Assembly (NCBI GenBank): GCA_963752695.1
Contig: CAVVZB010000001.1
Span: 992,001 to 1,056,000 of the forward strand
DNA length: 64,000 nt
Direction of reading: 5' to 3'
Origin: Bog-113 sp963752695
Lineage (GTDB): Bacteria; Acidobacteriota; Terriglobia; Bryobacterales; Bryobacteraceae
Each line of letters starts with the position of its first letter. Position 1 is the first letter of the stretch. Shown here piece after piece: positions 25,720 through 35,448 of this stretch. Position numbers and translations under genes: made by a program. Under the pieces are notes generated by a model. That model ran no database searches. It saw nothing but the letters and a program-made list of their open reading frames with translations, and was not told the DNA's origin.

Positions 25720-26716
25720 AGGAATCCGGCTTGACGCTGGGCCAGGGATGCGGGCGCTCGGCGGTCGGCGCGGGAGCGGGACCCATCGTTGCCGACGAGA
25801 GATAAATCTTATGAGTCTTCGTGTCGAGCGCCATCGTGCGCGCGCTCTTCGCGGTGGGAACAGTTTCGACCACGGAGTACTTATCTTTGCCTGTCTCGCG
25901 GATTACCGTCAACGTTCCGTCCTGTCCGTTGGACGAGAAAGCAAGATGCGTGCCCGGATCATAACCGGCAGCATCGGGACCTTCACCAATTGCGGGAGTC
26001 GCCACAACTTTGCCCGACTGCGAATCAACGATCGCCATCATCTTCTTGTCGCAGACCGCGAACAAGCGGTGATGTTCAGTATCGATGGCTAGCCCGGAAG
26101 GCGATTCGCAAGGCGCGATAGACCAGTGCGCGGTCACTGTCATCTTCTTCGGATCAATGCGAATGATCTCGTTCTTTTCTTCCATGTTGACGAACACATT
26201 GCCCGCGGCGTCGCTGACGGGGAACTCCGGCTTGCTCCCGAGAGGAATCGTGCCAGCTAACTTCCCGGTGGTCGCGTCCACCACTGTCGCGTCTTCGCCG
26301 CCACCGTTGAACGAGAACACCCGTTTCGAAAACGGGTCGTAGAGAATTCCGTCCGGATTCTTTCCCGAAGTCACGCGGTTCTTGATTGCGAGAGTCTTTA
26401 AGTCGAAGGAAACGATTTCGCTACTGCCTCCATCGCTCACAAATCCAAGCCCCAGATCGTCCGCGACGGCGATCCCGTGCACGCCCTTGAAGCCGGAAAG
26501 TTTGCCGACCGATTTCTGGGAGTCGAGATCCAGCACTTCCACCACGGGTCCATGGGACACATACAGGCGGCGATTCGGCGAATCGGCCGTGAGGTAATCC
26601 CAACCCCCGGCACCACCCACGGGAATGGAACCGGTCATCTTGTAAGATTGCGCGAAACTCGCGCTGATTAGCGCAAAAAACGGAAGGGCAAGGGCTAGAA
26701 CACGGGTCTTTATCAT
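25694..26716 (-). CDS. Exported YVTN/YncE-type beta-propeller protein
   Basis: The 340-residue product has a signal peptide (MIKTRVLALALPFFALISAS) and seven-bladed-propeller style repeats in which each blade ends with a phrase like YVSHGPVVEVLDLDSQKSVG, FVSDGGSSEIVSFDLKT or FSFNGGGEDATVVDATTGKL. This matches the YncE/YVTN class. Such proteins bind ligands or partners outside the inner membrane; no catalytic residues are seen. The C-terminus has a short proline-rich insertion (GPAPAPTAERPHPWPS). It is convergent with the acyltransferase and divergent, by 79 bp, from the FG-GAP gene. Confidence 0.82.
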   Translation of the reverse strand: MIKTRVLALALPFFALISASFAQSYKMTGSIPVGGAGGWDYLTADSPNRRLYVSHGPVVEVLDLDSQKSVGKLSGFKGVHGIAVADDLGLGFVSDGGSSEIVSFDLKTLAIKNRVTSGKNPDGILYDPFSKRVFSFNGGGEDATVVDATTGKLAGTIPLGSKPEFPVSDAAGNVFVNMEEKNEIIRIDPKKMTVTAHWSIAPCESPSGLAIDTEHHRLFAVCDKKMMAIVDSQSGKVVATPAIGEGPDAAGYDPGTHLAFSSNGQDGTLTVIRETGKDKYSVVETVPTAKSARTMALDTKTHKIYLSSATMGPAPAPTAERPHPWPSVKPDSFKILVVSK

Positions 26717-26795
26717 CGGAATCTCGTTGACCTAAACTATACCCGCAACCTGAAGCCACCCTGAAGCGCGAGGCGGCTGATAGAATCGCTTCCGC

Positions 26796-27938
26796 ATGCG
26801 CAATCTTTCTCTGGCTCTCATTGCCTGCCTTCTAGCGGGCGCTGGCTGGGCGATTACGCGGCCGCCGGAGCTTCTGTTCGAGAAGCACATGATCGATCCA
26901 GGTGCGAGCGAGACTGCCGCGGTTGCCGACATCAATGGCGACGGCCGGCTAGACATCGTCTCCGGCGAGAATTGGTTCGAAGCTCCCACGTGGAAAAAGC
27001 ACCGCTTCCGCAACGTTCCCTACACCAACATGTATGTGGATAGCTTTAGTCTCTTGCCGCTGGATGTAAATGGCGACGGCCGCATCGACTTGATCGATTG
27101 CGCTTGGTTTGCAAAGAAACTCTGGTGGATGGAGAACCCCGGCCATGCCGGCGCCGAGTGGAAGGAGCATGTGATCGAGGCCGGCCACAACGTGGAGTTC
27201 GCTTTTCTGGTGGACCTTGAAAACAGCGGCATGAAACGCGATGTGCTTCCCGAGTTCGGCGGAAAAGATGACCCGCTGACCTGGTACGAGCCGCGCGGTG
27301 GAGACTTCGTGAAGCACGTGGTCAGTCCCTCGAGCTATGGGCACGGAATCGGCGCGGGCGATGTGAACCGCGATGGGCGCACGGATCTCGTCACGCCGAA
27401 AGGCTGGTTCGAAGCCCCGCCGGATCCGCGCGCGGGCTCGTGGAAATTTCACGCGTTTCCCGATCTGGGAGCAACCGGGTTCATCTATGTTCTGGACGTG
27501 AATGGCGATGGACGCAACGATCTGGTTACCACGATGGCCCATGACTTCGGCCTCTTCTGGATGGAACAGAATCCGGACGGCTCCTGGACGAAACACGTGA
27601 TCGATGACAGCTGGGCAGGCGGGCACGCCATGACAATGGTCGATCTCAACGGCGACGGACAGATGGACTTTCTGACCGGCAAGCGCTTTATGGCGCACAA
27701 CGGTCACGATAACGGTGAGCGCGAGCCGCTAGGAGTTTACTGGTACGAGTTCGTCCGAGGACCCGCGGGGCAGATCGAGTGGGTAAAACACGTGATCGAC
27801 TACGGTGGCCGCGCGGGCGGCGGCATGCAGATCCCGGTAGCGGACTTAACCGGTCACCAGAAATCCGACTTCGTGGTGGCCGGCAAGAGCGGATTGTTCC
27901 TGTTCGAGAACTCGACTAACGCGGCCAAGCCGAATTGA
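26796..27938 (+). CDS. Exported FG-GAP/VCBS repeat protein
   Basis: The 380-residue product begins with a signal peptide (LSLALIACLLAGAGWA). It contains repeated calcium-binding D-x-N-G-D-G-x-x-D motifs (DINGDGRLDIV, DVNGDGRIDLI, DVNRDGRTDLV, DVNGDGRNDLV, DLNGDGQMDFL), typical of the integrin-like FG-GAP propeller. Between them lie WFEAP, WMENP and KHVI blocks, a layout common in planctomycete and acidobacterial secreted proteins. The function is unknown. Its 3' end overlaps the end of the convergent GH32 gene by 23 bp. Confidence 0.83.
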   Translation: MRNLSLALIACLLAGAGWAITRPPELLFEKHMIDPGASETAAVADINGDGRLDIVSGENWFEAPTWKKHRFRNVPYTNMYVDSFSLLPLDVNGDGRIDLIDCAWFAKKLWWMENPGHAGAEWKEHVIEAGHNVEFAFLVDLENSGMKRDVLPEFGGKDDPLTWYEPRGGDFVKHVVSPSSYGHGIGAGDVNRDGRTDLVTPKGWFEAPPDPRAGSWKFHAFPDLGATGFIYVLDVNGDGRNDLVTTMAHDFGLFWMEQNPDGSWTKHVIDDSWAGGHAMTMVDLNGDGQMDFLTGKRFMAHNGHDNGEREPLGVYWYEFVRGPAGQIEWVKHVIDYGGRAGGGMQIPVADLTGHQKSDFVVAGKSGLFLFENSTNAAKPN

Positions 27939-29448
27939 TCTTCCACATCTTAAGCGCCTTAATGCGCGCCGTTCCGCCTTTGGAGTAGAACTCGATTCCG
28001 TCGCTTGCAGCGGCGGGAAAAACGCGATCGGAGATTACCGTTTCCCCATCGTTAACGAACACCTCGACCGAAGATCGATCGACCAGCACGTGCAACAACG
28101 ACATCGATCCTTTGCGATAAGGGGCAGTCTGCCGTGCTGTGAATTCGGGGCTGAAGCCGACATTGCCGGATTTTCCACGGTCGACAAAGACATGACCGTC
28201 TTGCGTCATTCCGACCACGGTTCGCTCGCTCGCGCCTTTGTGCACCAGGACGCCAAACTCTTCGGCATTGCCAGGGTCGAAGTTCACTTGAATTTCTAGC
28301 TCGTGCCCTTTAAATCCGTCCGCGCGAATATCCTTGTTAACCGACGCGATGTCGCGATTCTGCATACTCATCTCGGTTCCATGAAGGAGCGCGAGCTCGT
28401 TGACGGGAGCTTGGATCAGGCGCGCGCCATCCGGATGCATTCGAAGCATCAGTTGCCGGGGTATCGCCATGGCGCCACGCTGCGGAGCCGTAGGCTCATT
28501 TCGGGCGTACAACCAATTGCCGAACCAGCCGACAAACAGGGTACGAGGATCGTCCGGCGGGGCATTGAAATAGGAAACGGCGGCGTAGAAATCCTTACCC
28601 CAGTCCACCCACGAAGTCTTGGACGGCGGACTGTCATTGTGAAAGGTCTTGCCGTCGAAATTGCCGACAAAGTATTGGGTAGCCGAGCCGCCTTGGACAC
28701 CACCGGGATTGACGTTGACAATGAAAACCCACTTTCGGCTGGGAGGCGTTGTGTCCGCGCCCACCGTGAACAGATCCGGGCATTCCCACTGTCCTCCAGT
28801 CGCCCCCGCCGGACCGAAGTCGCTCAGTTGGGTCCATTGGCGCAGGTTGGGCGAGTTGTAAAGCCGAATCTTATGCTCGTTTGGCAGCGACACTGCCATC
28901 ACCCATCGCTTTGTGGGCGCGTGATAGAACACTTTGGGATCGCGAAAATCCTTCATGTGCAGGTCGATGATCGGATTCTTCCCGTACTTCGTCCACGTTC
29001 GTCCGTCGTCGTTGCTCACGGCCAGGTTCTGGGTCTGATCGGTTGGCGTGTGACCGGTATAAATGGCGACCAGACAGGAGTTGTCCTTGGGGTCCTTACT
29101 TCGGCAAAGTCCGCTGGTGTTGCTGTCGATCACCACACTGCCCGAGAAGATCATCTGTCCATGCTCTTCCGGGATGGCGATCGGCAACTCCTTCCAATGA
29201 AACAGATCGGGACTCACCGCATGTCCCCAACTGATGTGTTCCGGAAGATTGCCGAATGGGTTGGTCTGAAAGAAGAGGTGGAATTCGCCCTTGTAGAACA
29301 CGAGCCCGTTGGGATCGTTGGTCCATGTCTTGGCGGGGCTGAAGTGGTACTGCAAACGGTATTGCTCGTTATAAAGGCGGTCGCCAACAGCGATTCCGGT
29401 AACTGCGACGGCGAGCAATGCGGTTGCTGTAAGAAAAAGTCGTTTCAT
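27916..29448 (-). CDS. Glycoside hydrolase family 32 (levanase/inulinase/invertase type)
   Basis: The 510-residue product has a signal peptide and the complete GH32 catalytic set: nucleophile Asp45 in WTNDPNG, the stabiliser Asp170 in FRDPKVF, and acid/base Glu222 in WECPDLF. The five-bladed propeller is followed by a beta-sandwich (about 370-510). It hydrolyses beta-fructosides such as sucrose, levan or inulin, here outside the cytoplasm. The gene overlaps the fructokinase gene by 4 bp (ATGA), which strongly supports fructan or sucrose use: the enzyme frees fructose and the kinase traps it. Confidence 0.93.
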   Translation of the reverse strand: MKRLFLTATALLAVAVTGIAVGDRLYNEQYRLQYHFSPAKTWTNDPNGLVFYKGEFHLFFQTNPFGNLPEHISWGHAVSPDLFHWKELPIAIPEEHGQMIFSGSVVIDSNTSGLCRSKDPKDNSCLVAIYTGHTPTDQTQNLAVSNDDGRTWTKYGKNPIIDLHMKDFRDPKVFYHAPTKRWVMAVSLPNEHKIRLYNSPNLRQWTQLSDFGPAGATGGQWECPDLFTVGADTTPPSRKWVFIVNVNPGGVQGGSATQYFVGNFDGKTFHNDSPPSKTSWVDWGKDFYAAVSYFNAPPDDPRTLFVGWFGNWLYARNEPTAPQRGAMAIPRQLMLRMHPDGARLIQAPVNELALLHGTEMSMQNRDIASVNKDIRADGFKGHELEIQVNFDPGNAEEFGVLVHKGASERTVVGMTQDGHVFVDRGKSGNVGFSPEFTARQTAPYRKGSMSLLHVLVDRSSVEVFVNDGETVISDRVFPAAASDGIEFYSKGGTARIKALKMWKINSAWPR

Positions 29449-30317
29449 TCGGTGGTAGGAGAAAAGTCTTGGAGTTCGTCAACGGTCCACTCGGGAACCG
29501 CTCCGGCCCGGCTGGCGACGAGCGCGCCTACCTGGTTAGCAAACGACGCCACTTGTGCCGCCCGCCATCCTTTGGTAACTCCGTGCAGGAAAGCCGCGCC
29601 GAAGGCATCGCCCGCGCCAACGGTGTCAGCTACTTGAATGGAGCGACCTGAGTCTTCCGCATACTCGCCGCGAATCCACACCGCGCAGCCGTTCTCGCCC
29701 CGGGTAATCGCAACCGCTTCCAGTCCAAACAGGGTAGCTTGCGTTTCGCAGAATTCACGGAAAGAGAGGTGTTGACTACCGCTGAGAATCCTTGCTTCGT
29801 TTTCGTTCAACTTGACCATGGTGGCACGCGAAAGCAGATCCTCGACGCAGCTGAGATCGTACCCGGGACGCAAATTCACGTCATAGAAACGAACCGCTTT
29901 CGTAAACGTACTCAATACGCGGATGATCGCGCGCCGCGCAGGCTCGAAGGACTGCAACAGCGAGCCGAAACAAATTGCATCGAAACTATCGGCAAGCAGT
30001 TCATCCGTGGGCGACAGAAAATCATAAGCGCTTGGCCGCACGATATCGAATGTGGGTAGGCCTTCAGCGTCTTGACCGACGCACGCGATCCCAGTCTCCG
30101 CTTGCAAGCTGGTGCTAAGGTAGCGCGTGTGGACGCCCAGCCTTTCGGCCTGTTCGCGCGCTCGCTTTCCGCGCTCATCGTCCCCCACGGCGCTGAGTAT
30201 CCACGCTTGATGCCCCAGCCGCGAAGCGTGTACCGCTAAATTGAATGGAGCGCCGCCCAGGTGCTCCCGGCCGCCGATCACGTCCCACAGGATTTCGCCA
30301 ATACTGAGAATCTTCAA
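29445..30317 (-). CDS. PfkB-family fructokinase
   Basis: The 290-residue product is a ribokinase-family sugar kinase. The N-terminal signature is EILWDVIGGREHLGGAPFNL, with GGAPFN contacting the sugar. The C-terminal motif DTVGAGDAFGAAFLHG provides the anion hole and catalytic base Asp237. The length is typical. The overlap with the GH32 gene identifies fructose as the probable substrate (ATP + fructose to fructose-6-phosphate). The upstream LolA-like gene ends 28 bp before its start on the same strand, so the three may share one transcript. Confidence 0.88.
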   Translation of the reverse strand: MKILSIGEILWDVIGGREHLGGAPFNLAVHASRLGHQAWILSAVGDDERGKRAREQAERLGVHTRYLSTSLQAETGIACVGQDAEGLPTFDIVRPSAYDFLSPTDELLADSFDAICFGSLLQSFEPARRAIIRVLSTFTKAVRFYDVNLRPGYDLSCVEDLLSRATMVKLNENEARILSGSQHLSFREFCETQATLFGLEAVAITRGENGCAVWIRGEYAEDSGRSIQVADTVGAGDAFGAAFLHGVTKGWRAAQVASFANQVGALVASRAGAVPEWTVDELQDFSPTTE

Positions 30318-30345
30318 GCGATTTAGATGCTATCAGAACCCATTC

Positions 30346-31110
30346 CTACTTGTCTTCGAAGGTGATGCTGCTCGAACTCCCGAAGCGCTGGTAACTGCTG
30401 TAGCGAATGGTCAGCTTAATCCGTAGGGGGCCATTGTGGAACGGCAGTGTATCGTCGGCGTAGGTGACGGCGGGGAACCAGAACGTATTTCCAGCCGGCT
30501 TATCGTTAACAGGCTGTCGAATGGTGGTAAAGCGCGGGAATAGATTTTCTTGGTGCAAGCTATAGATCTGTGGAACGGCTTGGCCTTCGGTGCGCACAAT
30601 GGCGTAATCCTTCTTCGAAGCCCACAGCAAGCCTTCGAAGAATCGTTGGCTCTGTAGAATCTGCTTGGGGCGAATTTGCAGCACCCAGCAATCCACGCCA
30701 TCCATGTTTTCTTCGCCGCGAAACTTCACGTCGTAGTTGCTGACCGACTCCTCGCGTAACACAAACGGCTGAATTTCCCGGATGTCGCGAAAGTCTTCTT
30801 CCGTCATCTTCAAATTCTTGAGATTTTGCAACGGCAGGCTGATCTGTTTTTCTGTGCGTTCGTGTGTGGGCGAGAAGACGATATCGCGGGTTTCGGAGTA
30901 CCGGCCCACCTCGGCGCCATGCTCGCTGAGTTCCTGTAAGCGAACCGACTGCCGGTAGGCATAATTATTGCGTGCTTCCACGGTTTCGTCTTCATGGTGC
31001 GCGATGCGCCGAATCAAGTCAGCTGGCGGCGTCTCCGCGGCCCCTAGGAACCGGATGGACATAATGGGGGAGACGAGTATGACGAGCGCGGTCAGCCAGC
31101 CAGTCGCCAC
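30346..31110 (-). CDS. Exported acidobacterial protein, LolA-like fold suspected
   Basis: The product is 254 residues from GTG 31110, chosen because AGGAAGG lies 5 nt upstream and a hydrophobic signal follows (LTALVILVSPIM). The open frame reaches 31245 but that part would sit wholly inside the divergent protease gene. The body is beta-rich with RRIAHHEDETVEARNNYAYR, VDCWVLQIRPKQI and GLLWASKKDYAIVRTEGQAV. These resemble the outer-membrane lipoprotein-sorting (LolA-fold) proteins abundant in this group. The function is unknown. Its 5' end overlaps the divergent CPBP gene start by 32 bp. Confidence 0.65.
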   Translation of the reverse strand: MATGWLTALVILVSPIMSIRFLGAAETPPADLIRRIAHHEDETVEARNNYAYRQSVRLQELSEHGAEVGRYSETRDIVFSPTHERTEKQISLPLQNLKNLKMTEEDFRDIREIQPFVLREESVSNYDVKFRGEENMDGVDCWVLQIRPKQILQSQRFFEGLLWASKKDYAIVRTEGQAVPQIYSLHQENLFPRFTTIRQPVNDKPAGNTFWFPAVTYADDTLPFHNGPLRIKLTIRYSSYQRFGSSSSITFEDK

Positions 31111-32098
31111 CCGACCCTTCCTAACACGGTTCCTGATTGCGCTGGTTGCGGGATGGTTGATTCTGGCTGCAAGCGCGGAAGCGTTCGCGACCACGCGGCA
31201 GGTTCCGGCCACGATCACGATTCCGCTGGCGTTGGCGTTTCTCACCGAGTACTCATTTTATCTACTGCTAGGTTTTGGAGCGGCGCGGGCTTGGCTCATC
31301 GAGAACCTGAGCCGCAAGCAATTGGCGGGTGCGATTGGCGCGAGCGCAATACTTCCATATCTGATATTTAGCTGTGCGCCTGGCACGTTCCGCCCGCTTC
31401 CGGCGCTCTGTTGGATCGGGATCTCGGCAACTGTTTCCATCTGTTTCCTGAACCCGATCCGCTCCAAGCTTTGGGCAGGGGTCCGCGATTTGGCGTTCCT
31501 CAGCTTCTTAGCCGCTCTGATCATCTCGGGCGCGCTCCGCTGGATTTTTCCCATTCCATTTCCGAAAATCCCCATGGAGGTTCTGGGGCATGTCACTCTA
31601 GTCCGCAGCGCGATCCTTTCCATTCTGCTGCTGCGCGGCACCGGGGAAACCGGGATTGGCTTCGTTTTGCGTTGGCGTGATTTAGCAATCGGAGCGCTTT
31701 GGTTCGTGGCGTGTTTAGCCACAGCGACCCCGCTTGGTATTGCGCTCGAGCAACTGCACCTCGCCACGCGCCGGCCTGTTTTCTTACCTTCCATCGCCCT
31801 GGTGCTGGGAGTCTTCTGGGTGCTCGCGCTGTCAGAAGAATTTTTCTTTCGCGGACTTCTGCAGCCTTGGCTCACCGATTGGACTGGCAGCCGCGCAGCC
31901 GCGCTCATACTGGCTTCGTTTTTATTTGCCGCCTGTCATCTGGGATTTCGCGGCGCTTTTCCCAACTGGCGAGTGGCTAGCTTGTCACTTATTCTTGGGC
32001 TGTGTTGCGGGGCAGCCTTCTTACATTCAGGAACAATCCGTGCCAGTATGGTGACACACACCTTAGCGGTGTGCGCGTGGCGGTTGTTGTTGAGCTAA
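31079..32098 (+). CDS. CPBP-family intramembrane metalloprotease
   Basis: The 339-residue product starts at ATG 31079 with GGGGGAGA 6 nt before it. It is a polytopic membrane protein of about eight helices. The CPBP (Rce1/CAAX-like) motifs are present: EEFFFRGLLQPWL with the catalytic glutamates, AACHLGFRG with the first histidine, and HSGTIRASMVTHTLA with the second. Bacterial members cleave membrane or secreted peptides, or serve in immunity to bacteriocins. The specific substrate is not indicated by neighbours; the downstream gene is a secreted subtilase 53 bp away. Confidence 0.87.
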   Translation: MTSAVSQPVATRPFLTRFLIALVAGWLILAASAEAFATTRQVPATITIPLALAFLTEYSFYLLLGFGAARAWLIENLSRKQLAGAIGASAILPYLIFSCAPGTFRPLPALCWIGISATVSICFLNPIRSKLWAGVRDLAFLSFLAALIISGALRWIFPIPFPKIPMEVLGHVTLVRSAILSILLLRGTGETGIGFVLRWRDLAIGALWFVACLATATPLGIALEQLHLATRRPVFLPSIALVLGVFWVLALSEEFFFRGLLQPWLTDWTGSRAAALILASFLFAACHLGFRGAFPNWRVASLSLILGLCCGAAFLHSGTIRASMVTHTLAVCAWRLLLS

Positions 32099-32151
32099 CA
32101 AGACTTTACGAAACGCACTTCCTGGAACTTTCGTCGGAGTAGTTTTACATC

Positions 32152-35100
32152 ATGAATATGCGCCGTCTATTTTCGCTTTTCAGCCTTACTTTTGCTCTAA
32201 GTTCCCTGCCGCTCGGCGCGGCCCACACCAGCGCGCGATTTGCTTTGATACTGGCGGATAAACCAGCGGCTAAAGCGGTGCGAAGTGGAGGCAGACGCGA
32301 CGCGCTGGAGGTTGTCTCCGCTCGTCAGCAGATCCGCGCGAAACAGGAGGCGCTCCGCTCACAGCTGGAGGCCAAAGGAATTCATGTTACCGGCTCCACT
32401 GATACTCTGCTGAACGCAGTCTATGTCACTGCCGATTTGTCCGATGTGCCCGCGCTGCGCACTATGCCCGGCGTGCAGGCGGTGTTCCCCCTCGGCGTGC
32501 AGCGGCTGAAGTTGAATACGGCTGTTAACCTGATCGATGCTCCCGCCGCATGGGATGCGCTTGGGGGAATTCCCAACGCGGGCGCTGGTAAGAAGATCGG
32601 AATCATCGACACCGGAATTGATCAGAACCATCCCGCGTTTCAAGATCCGACGCTGACTGCGCCAGCGAACTATCCGCCTGTTGGTTCTCAGCCTAACGTT
32701 CCCGCGTTCACAAACAGCAAGGTTATTGTGGCTCGAAGCTATGTGCCGCTGGAAGTAGGAACAGGACCGGCGGTGTCAACTCCAGACGACGTTTCGCCGC
32801 GCGATCGAGTCGGCCACGGCACAGCTGTCGCGATGTGTGCGGGTGGTAATACGAACACCGGTCCTCTGGCGACGATCACCGGACTCGCTCCGAAAGCATT
32901 CCTTGGAAACTACAAGGTGTTCGGATCACCTGGAATCATCGATGGAGCTTACACGGATGCGATCATCAAGGCTCTTGAGGATGCTTTTAAGGATGGAATG
33001 GATGTGGTAAACATTTCCTCCGGAGGGCCTACTTTCAGCGCACCGCTGGAAAACGACGCTTTCTGCACAGCCTTATTTGGAACCTCCCAGTGCGACCCGG
33101 AAGCCATCGCCGTGGAGAATGCGGTTGAGAGCAACATGGTTGTTGTCGCGGCAGGCGGTAATGAAGGGCAGAATGGCTTTTTCAACGGCGTTTACACCTA
33201 TGACACGACGGGCTCGCCCGCTTACGCTCCTGACGCGATAGCCGTTGCCGCCACGGGCAACTCGCATCAGCCCTCGCAATCCATTCACATCTTCGGAGCT
33301 AATCTCCCCGGCAATCTGACCACAATTCCGGCTTTGGCCGATACTGCCACCTTCCTCTCCTCCGCGATTACCGGCACGATAATCGACGCGTCAACCGTGG
33401 GTGATGTGTACGGTTGTACCGCCTTTCCGGTTAACTCCATGCAAGGCGACATCGCCCTTATCCAGCGTGGCGGAACTCCGGCGGCTTGTACTTTCGACGA
33501 GAAGCTGATCAATGCCGCGAACGCGGGCGCAACTGCCGTGCTGCTGTACAACAATGGGCAACTTCCCGATCTGTTTTCGCCTACACTGACTAACACCACT
33601 CTAATTCCGTCTTACTTTATAGGTACCAGCAACGGGATGGCAGTCAAGGCCTATGTTGATTCCAATGCCGCCGCAACCGCGTCGCTCGATCCCAGTGCTG
33701 CGGCGTTCGAGCCTAGCTCGGACACGAACCAGGTAGCTTTCTTCTCCTCGCGGGGCCCGGCACTGGGTTTTGGATTGAAGCCGGACGTGGCAGCTCCCGG
33801 TGAGAATATCTATATGGCCGCTCAGACTTACGATCCTCAGGGAGCTCTCTACGATCCATCCGGATACACCACAGCGAGCGGGACCAGTTTCTCCAGTCCT
33901 ATTGTGGCGGGCGTTGCGGCAATGGTACGACAGAGTAACCCGTCATTTACCGCCAAGCAAGTCAGATCGGCGATTATCAACACGGCCACCAACGACACGA
34001 CGGATCCGTTCGTGTCCTCGAGCGGCGCTCCATCCGGTGTGCTTTCTGTAGGCGGCGGAAAAGTAGAAGCTCTACACGCGATTCAGACCAATGTAACAGC
34101 GGAGCCCGCGACCATCTCATTCGGCAATCCTACTGGAACGGTCAATGCTACTCAGCCGATAACGATCACAAATTTCAGCCCCAGCTCACTAACACTTACG
34201 ATCGGGGTTACAAGAACAACTCCCGACGCTGCCACGACACTTTCCGTAAGTGCCGGCAGCATCACCCTGGCCCCGAATGCGAATGGGACGGTAAGTGTTT
34301 CGCTCTCCGGGTCCAAGCCCGTCCCCGGGATTTATCAGGGCGCAATCACAATCACGGGCGGCGCGCAGCCGCTTCATGTTCCATATCTTTACGTAGTAGG
34401 CGACGGCGTCCCTTACGAAGTCATCCCGCTGGCAGGTGACAACTATGTCGGGTCATTCCCCGGCGTGGTAAACGGGTCTGTTTCCGACGGGTTTTCGGCT
34501 TTCCAAGTTATCGATCAGTATGGTGTGCCGGTTGCAAACCTGCCAGTAACGTGGGCTGCAACGAGTGGAAATGGTAGCTCGGTTACTAACGCCGACTCCA
34601 CGACGAATCAGTATGGCGAGGCCATTGCGCAGCCAATTTTGGGAAGCGTCCCAGGAACTTATACCTACCGAGCAACGATCACCGGATTGAATCTGAATGG
34701 CCAAAGCTATTACGACTTCAATGACGATGCGATTGCCGTGCCCACCATCAATACGGGAGGTATCGTAAACGCCGGAAGCAACGCGGTCGGTAGCGGAATA
34801 GCCCCCGGTTCCTATATCTCTGTTTACGGAGTGGGATTCGCGACATCCAGCAACGGGGCAACTTATGTCCCACTTCCCATATCGATCAGCAATACTTCAG
34901 TCGGATTCGATGCAGTCGGAGTCAGTGTTCCCGGCCCGCTAACTTTCCTCGGCCCCAACCAGATCAACGTTCAGGTCCCATGGGAACTCGCAGGTCAAAG
35001 CTCTGCTCAGATCAAGGTGTACATTGAGCCAAATCTAAGTAACCTGGTCACGGTCCCGGTAACTACCTATTCGCCCGCATTGTTCGTAGTCAACGGCATT

Positions 35101-35448
35101 GCCGCGGCTACTAATGTCACGGACGGCAGCGTGGTTACAGCAGACAACGCAGCTAAGCGGGGACAATACATCTCGCTCTATTGCAATGGACTTGGCCCAG
35201 TTACTAATCAACCTGCGACTGGCGCGGTTGCACCGGGCGCCCCGGCCTTTGCTCAAACCCCTCAGTTGCCGACCGTGAGCATAGGGGGCCAGCCCGCTAC
35301 GGTGTTGTTTAGCGGCTTGGCACCTGGCTTTGTCGGCCTGTACCAGGTAAACGTGTTGGTGCCCGCTAACATCGCGGCAGGCGAAGTGCCGCTAGTGTTG
35401 GCAATCGGCGGAGTTACCGCGCCGAAAGTTAACATTCCGGTTCAGTAA
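32152..35448 (+). CDS. Secreted subtilisin-family serine protease with PA and Solibacter C-terminal domains
   Basis: The 1098-residue product has a signal peptide and an inhibitor-I9-like propeptide (about 25-120). The S8 domain has catalytic Asp153 (IGIIDTGID), His222 (GHGTAV) and Ser579 (SGTSFSSPIVAG). A protease-associated domain lies between His and Ser (about 400-500: GDIALIQRGGTPAACTFDEK). After a beta-sandwich region, the last 230 residues form the module found in Solibacter proteins: GIVNAGSNAVGSGIAPGSYI, INVQVPWEL, then SIGGQPATVLFSGLAPGF. It is an extracellular protease for protein scavenging. The following gene begins directly at the stop codon (no gap). Confidence 0.92.
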   Translation: MNMRRLFSLFSLTFALSSLPLGAAHTSARFALILADKPAAKAVRSGGRRDALEVVSARQQIRAKQEALRSQLEAKGIHVTGSTDTLLNAVYVTADLSDVPALRTMPGVQAVFPLGVQRLKLNTAVNLIDAPAAWDALGGIPNAGAGKKIGIIDTGIDQNHPAFQDPTLTAPANYPPVGSQPNVPAFTNSKVIVARSYVPLEVGTGPAVSTPDDVSPRDRVGHGTAVAMCAGGNTNTGPLATITGLAPKAFLGNYKVFGSPGIIDGAYTDAIIKALEDAFKDGMDVVNISSGGPTFSAPLENDAFCTALFGTSQCDPEAIAVENAVESNMVVVAAGGNEGQNGFFNGVYTYDTTGSPAYAPDAIAVAATGNSHQPSQSIHIFGANLPGNLTTIPALADTATFLSSAITGTIIDASTVGDVYGCTAFPVNSMQGDIALIQRGGTPAACTFDEKLINAANAGATAVLLYNNGQLPDLFSPTLTNTTLIPSYFIGTSNGMAVKAYVDSNAAATASLDPSAAAFEPSSDTNQVAFFSSRGPALGFGLKPDVAAPGENIYMAAQTYDPQGALYDPSGYTTASGTSFSSPIVAGVAAMVRQSNPSFTAKQVRSAIINTATNDTTDPFVSSSGAPSGVLSVGGGKVEALHAIQTNVTAEPATISFGNPTGTVNATQPITITNFSPSSLTLTIGVTRTTPDAATTLSVSAGSITLAPNANGTVSVSLSGSKPVPGIYQGAITITGGAQPLHVPYLYVVGDGVPYEVIPLAGDNYVGSFPGVVNGSVSDGFSAFQVIDQYGVPVANLPVTWAATSGNGSSVTNADSTTNQYGEAIAQPILGSVPGTYTYRATITGLNLNGQSYYDFNDDAIAVPTINTGGIVNAGSNAVGSGIAPGSYISVYGVGFATSSNGATYVPLPISISNTSVGFDAVGVSVPGPLTFLGPNQINVQVPWELAGQSSAQIKVYIEPNLSNLVTVPVTTYSPALFVVNGIAAATNVTDGSVVTADNAAKRGQYISLYCNGLGPVTNQPATGAVAPGAPAFAQTPQLPTVSIGGQPATVLFSGLAPGFVGLYQVNVLVPANIAAGEVPLVLAIGGVTAPKVNIPVQ

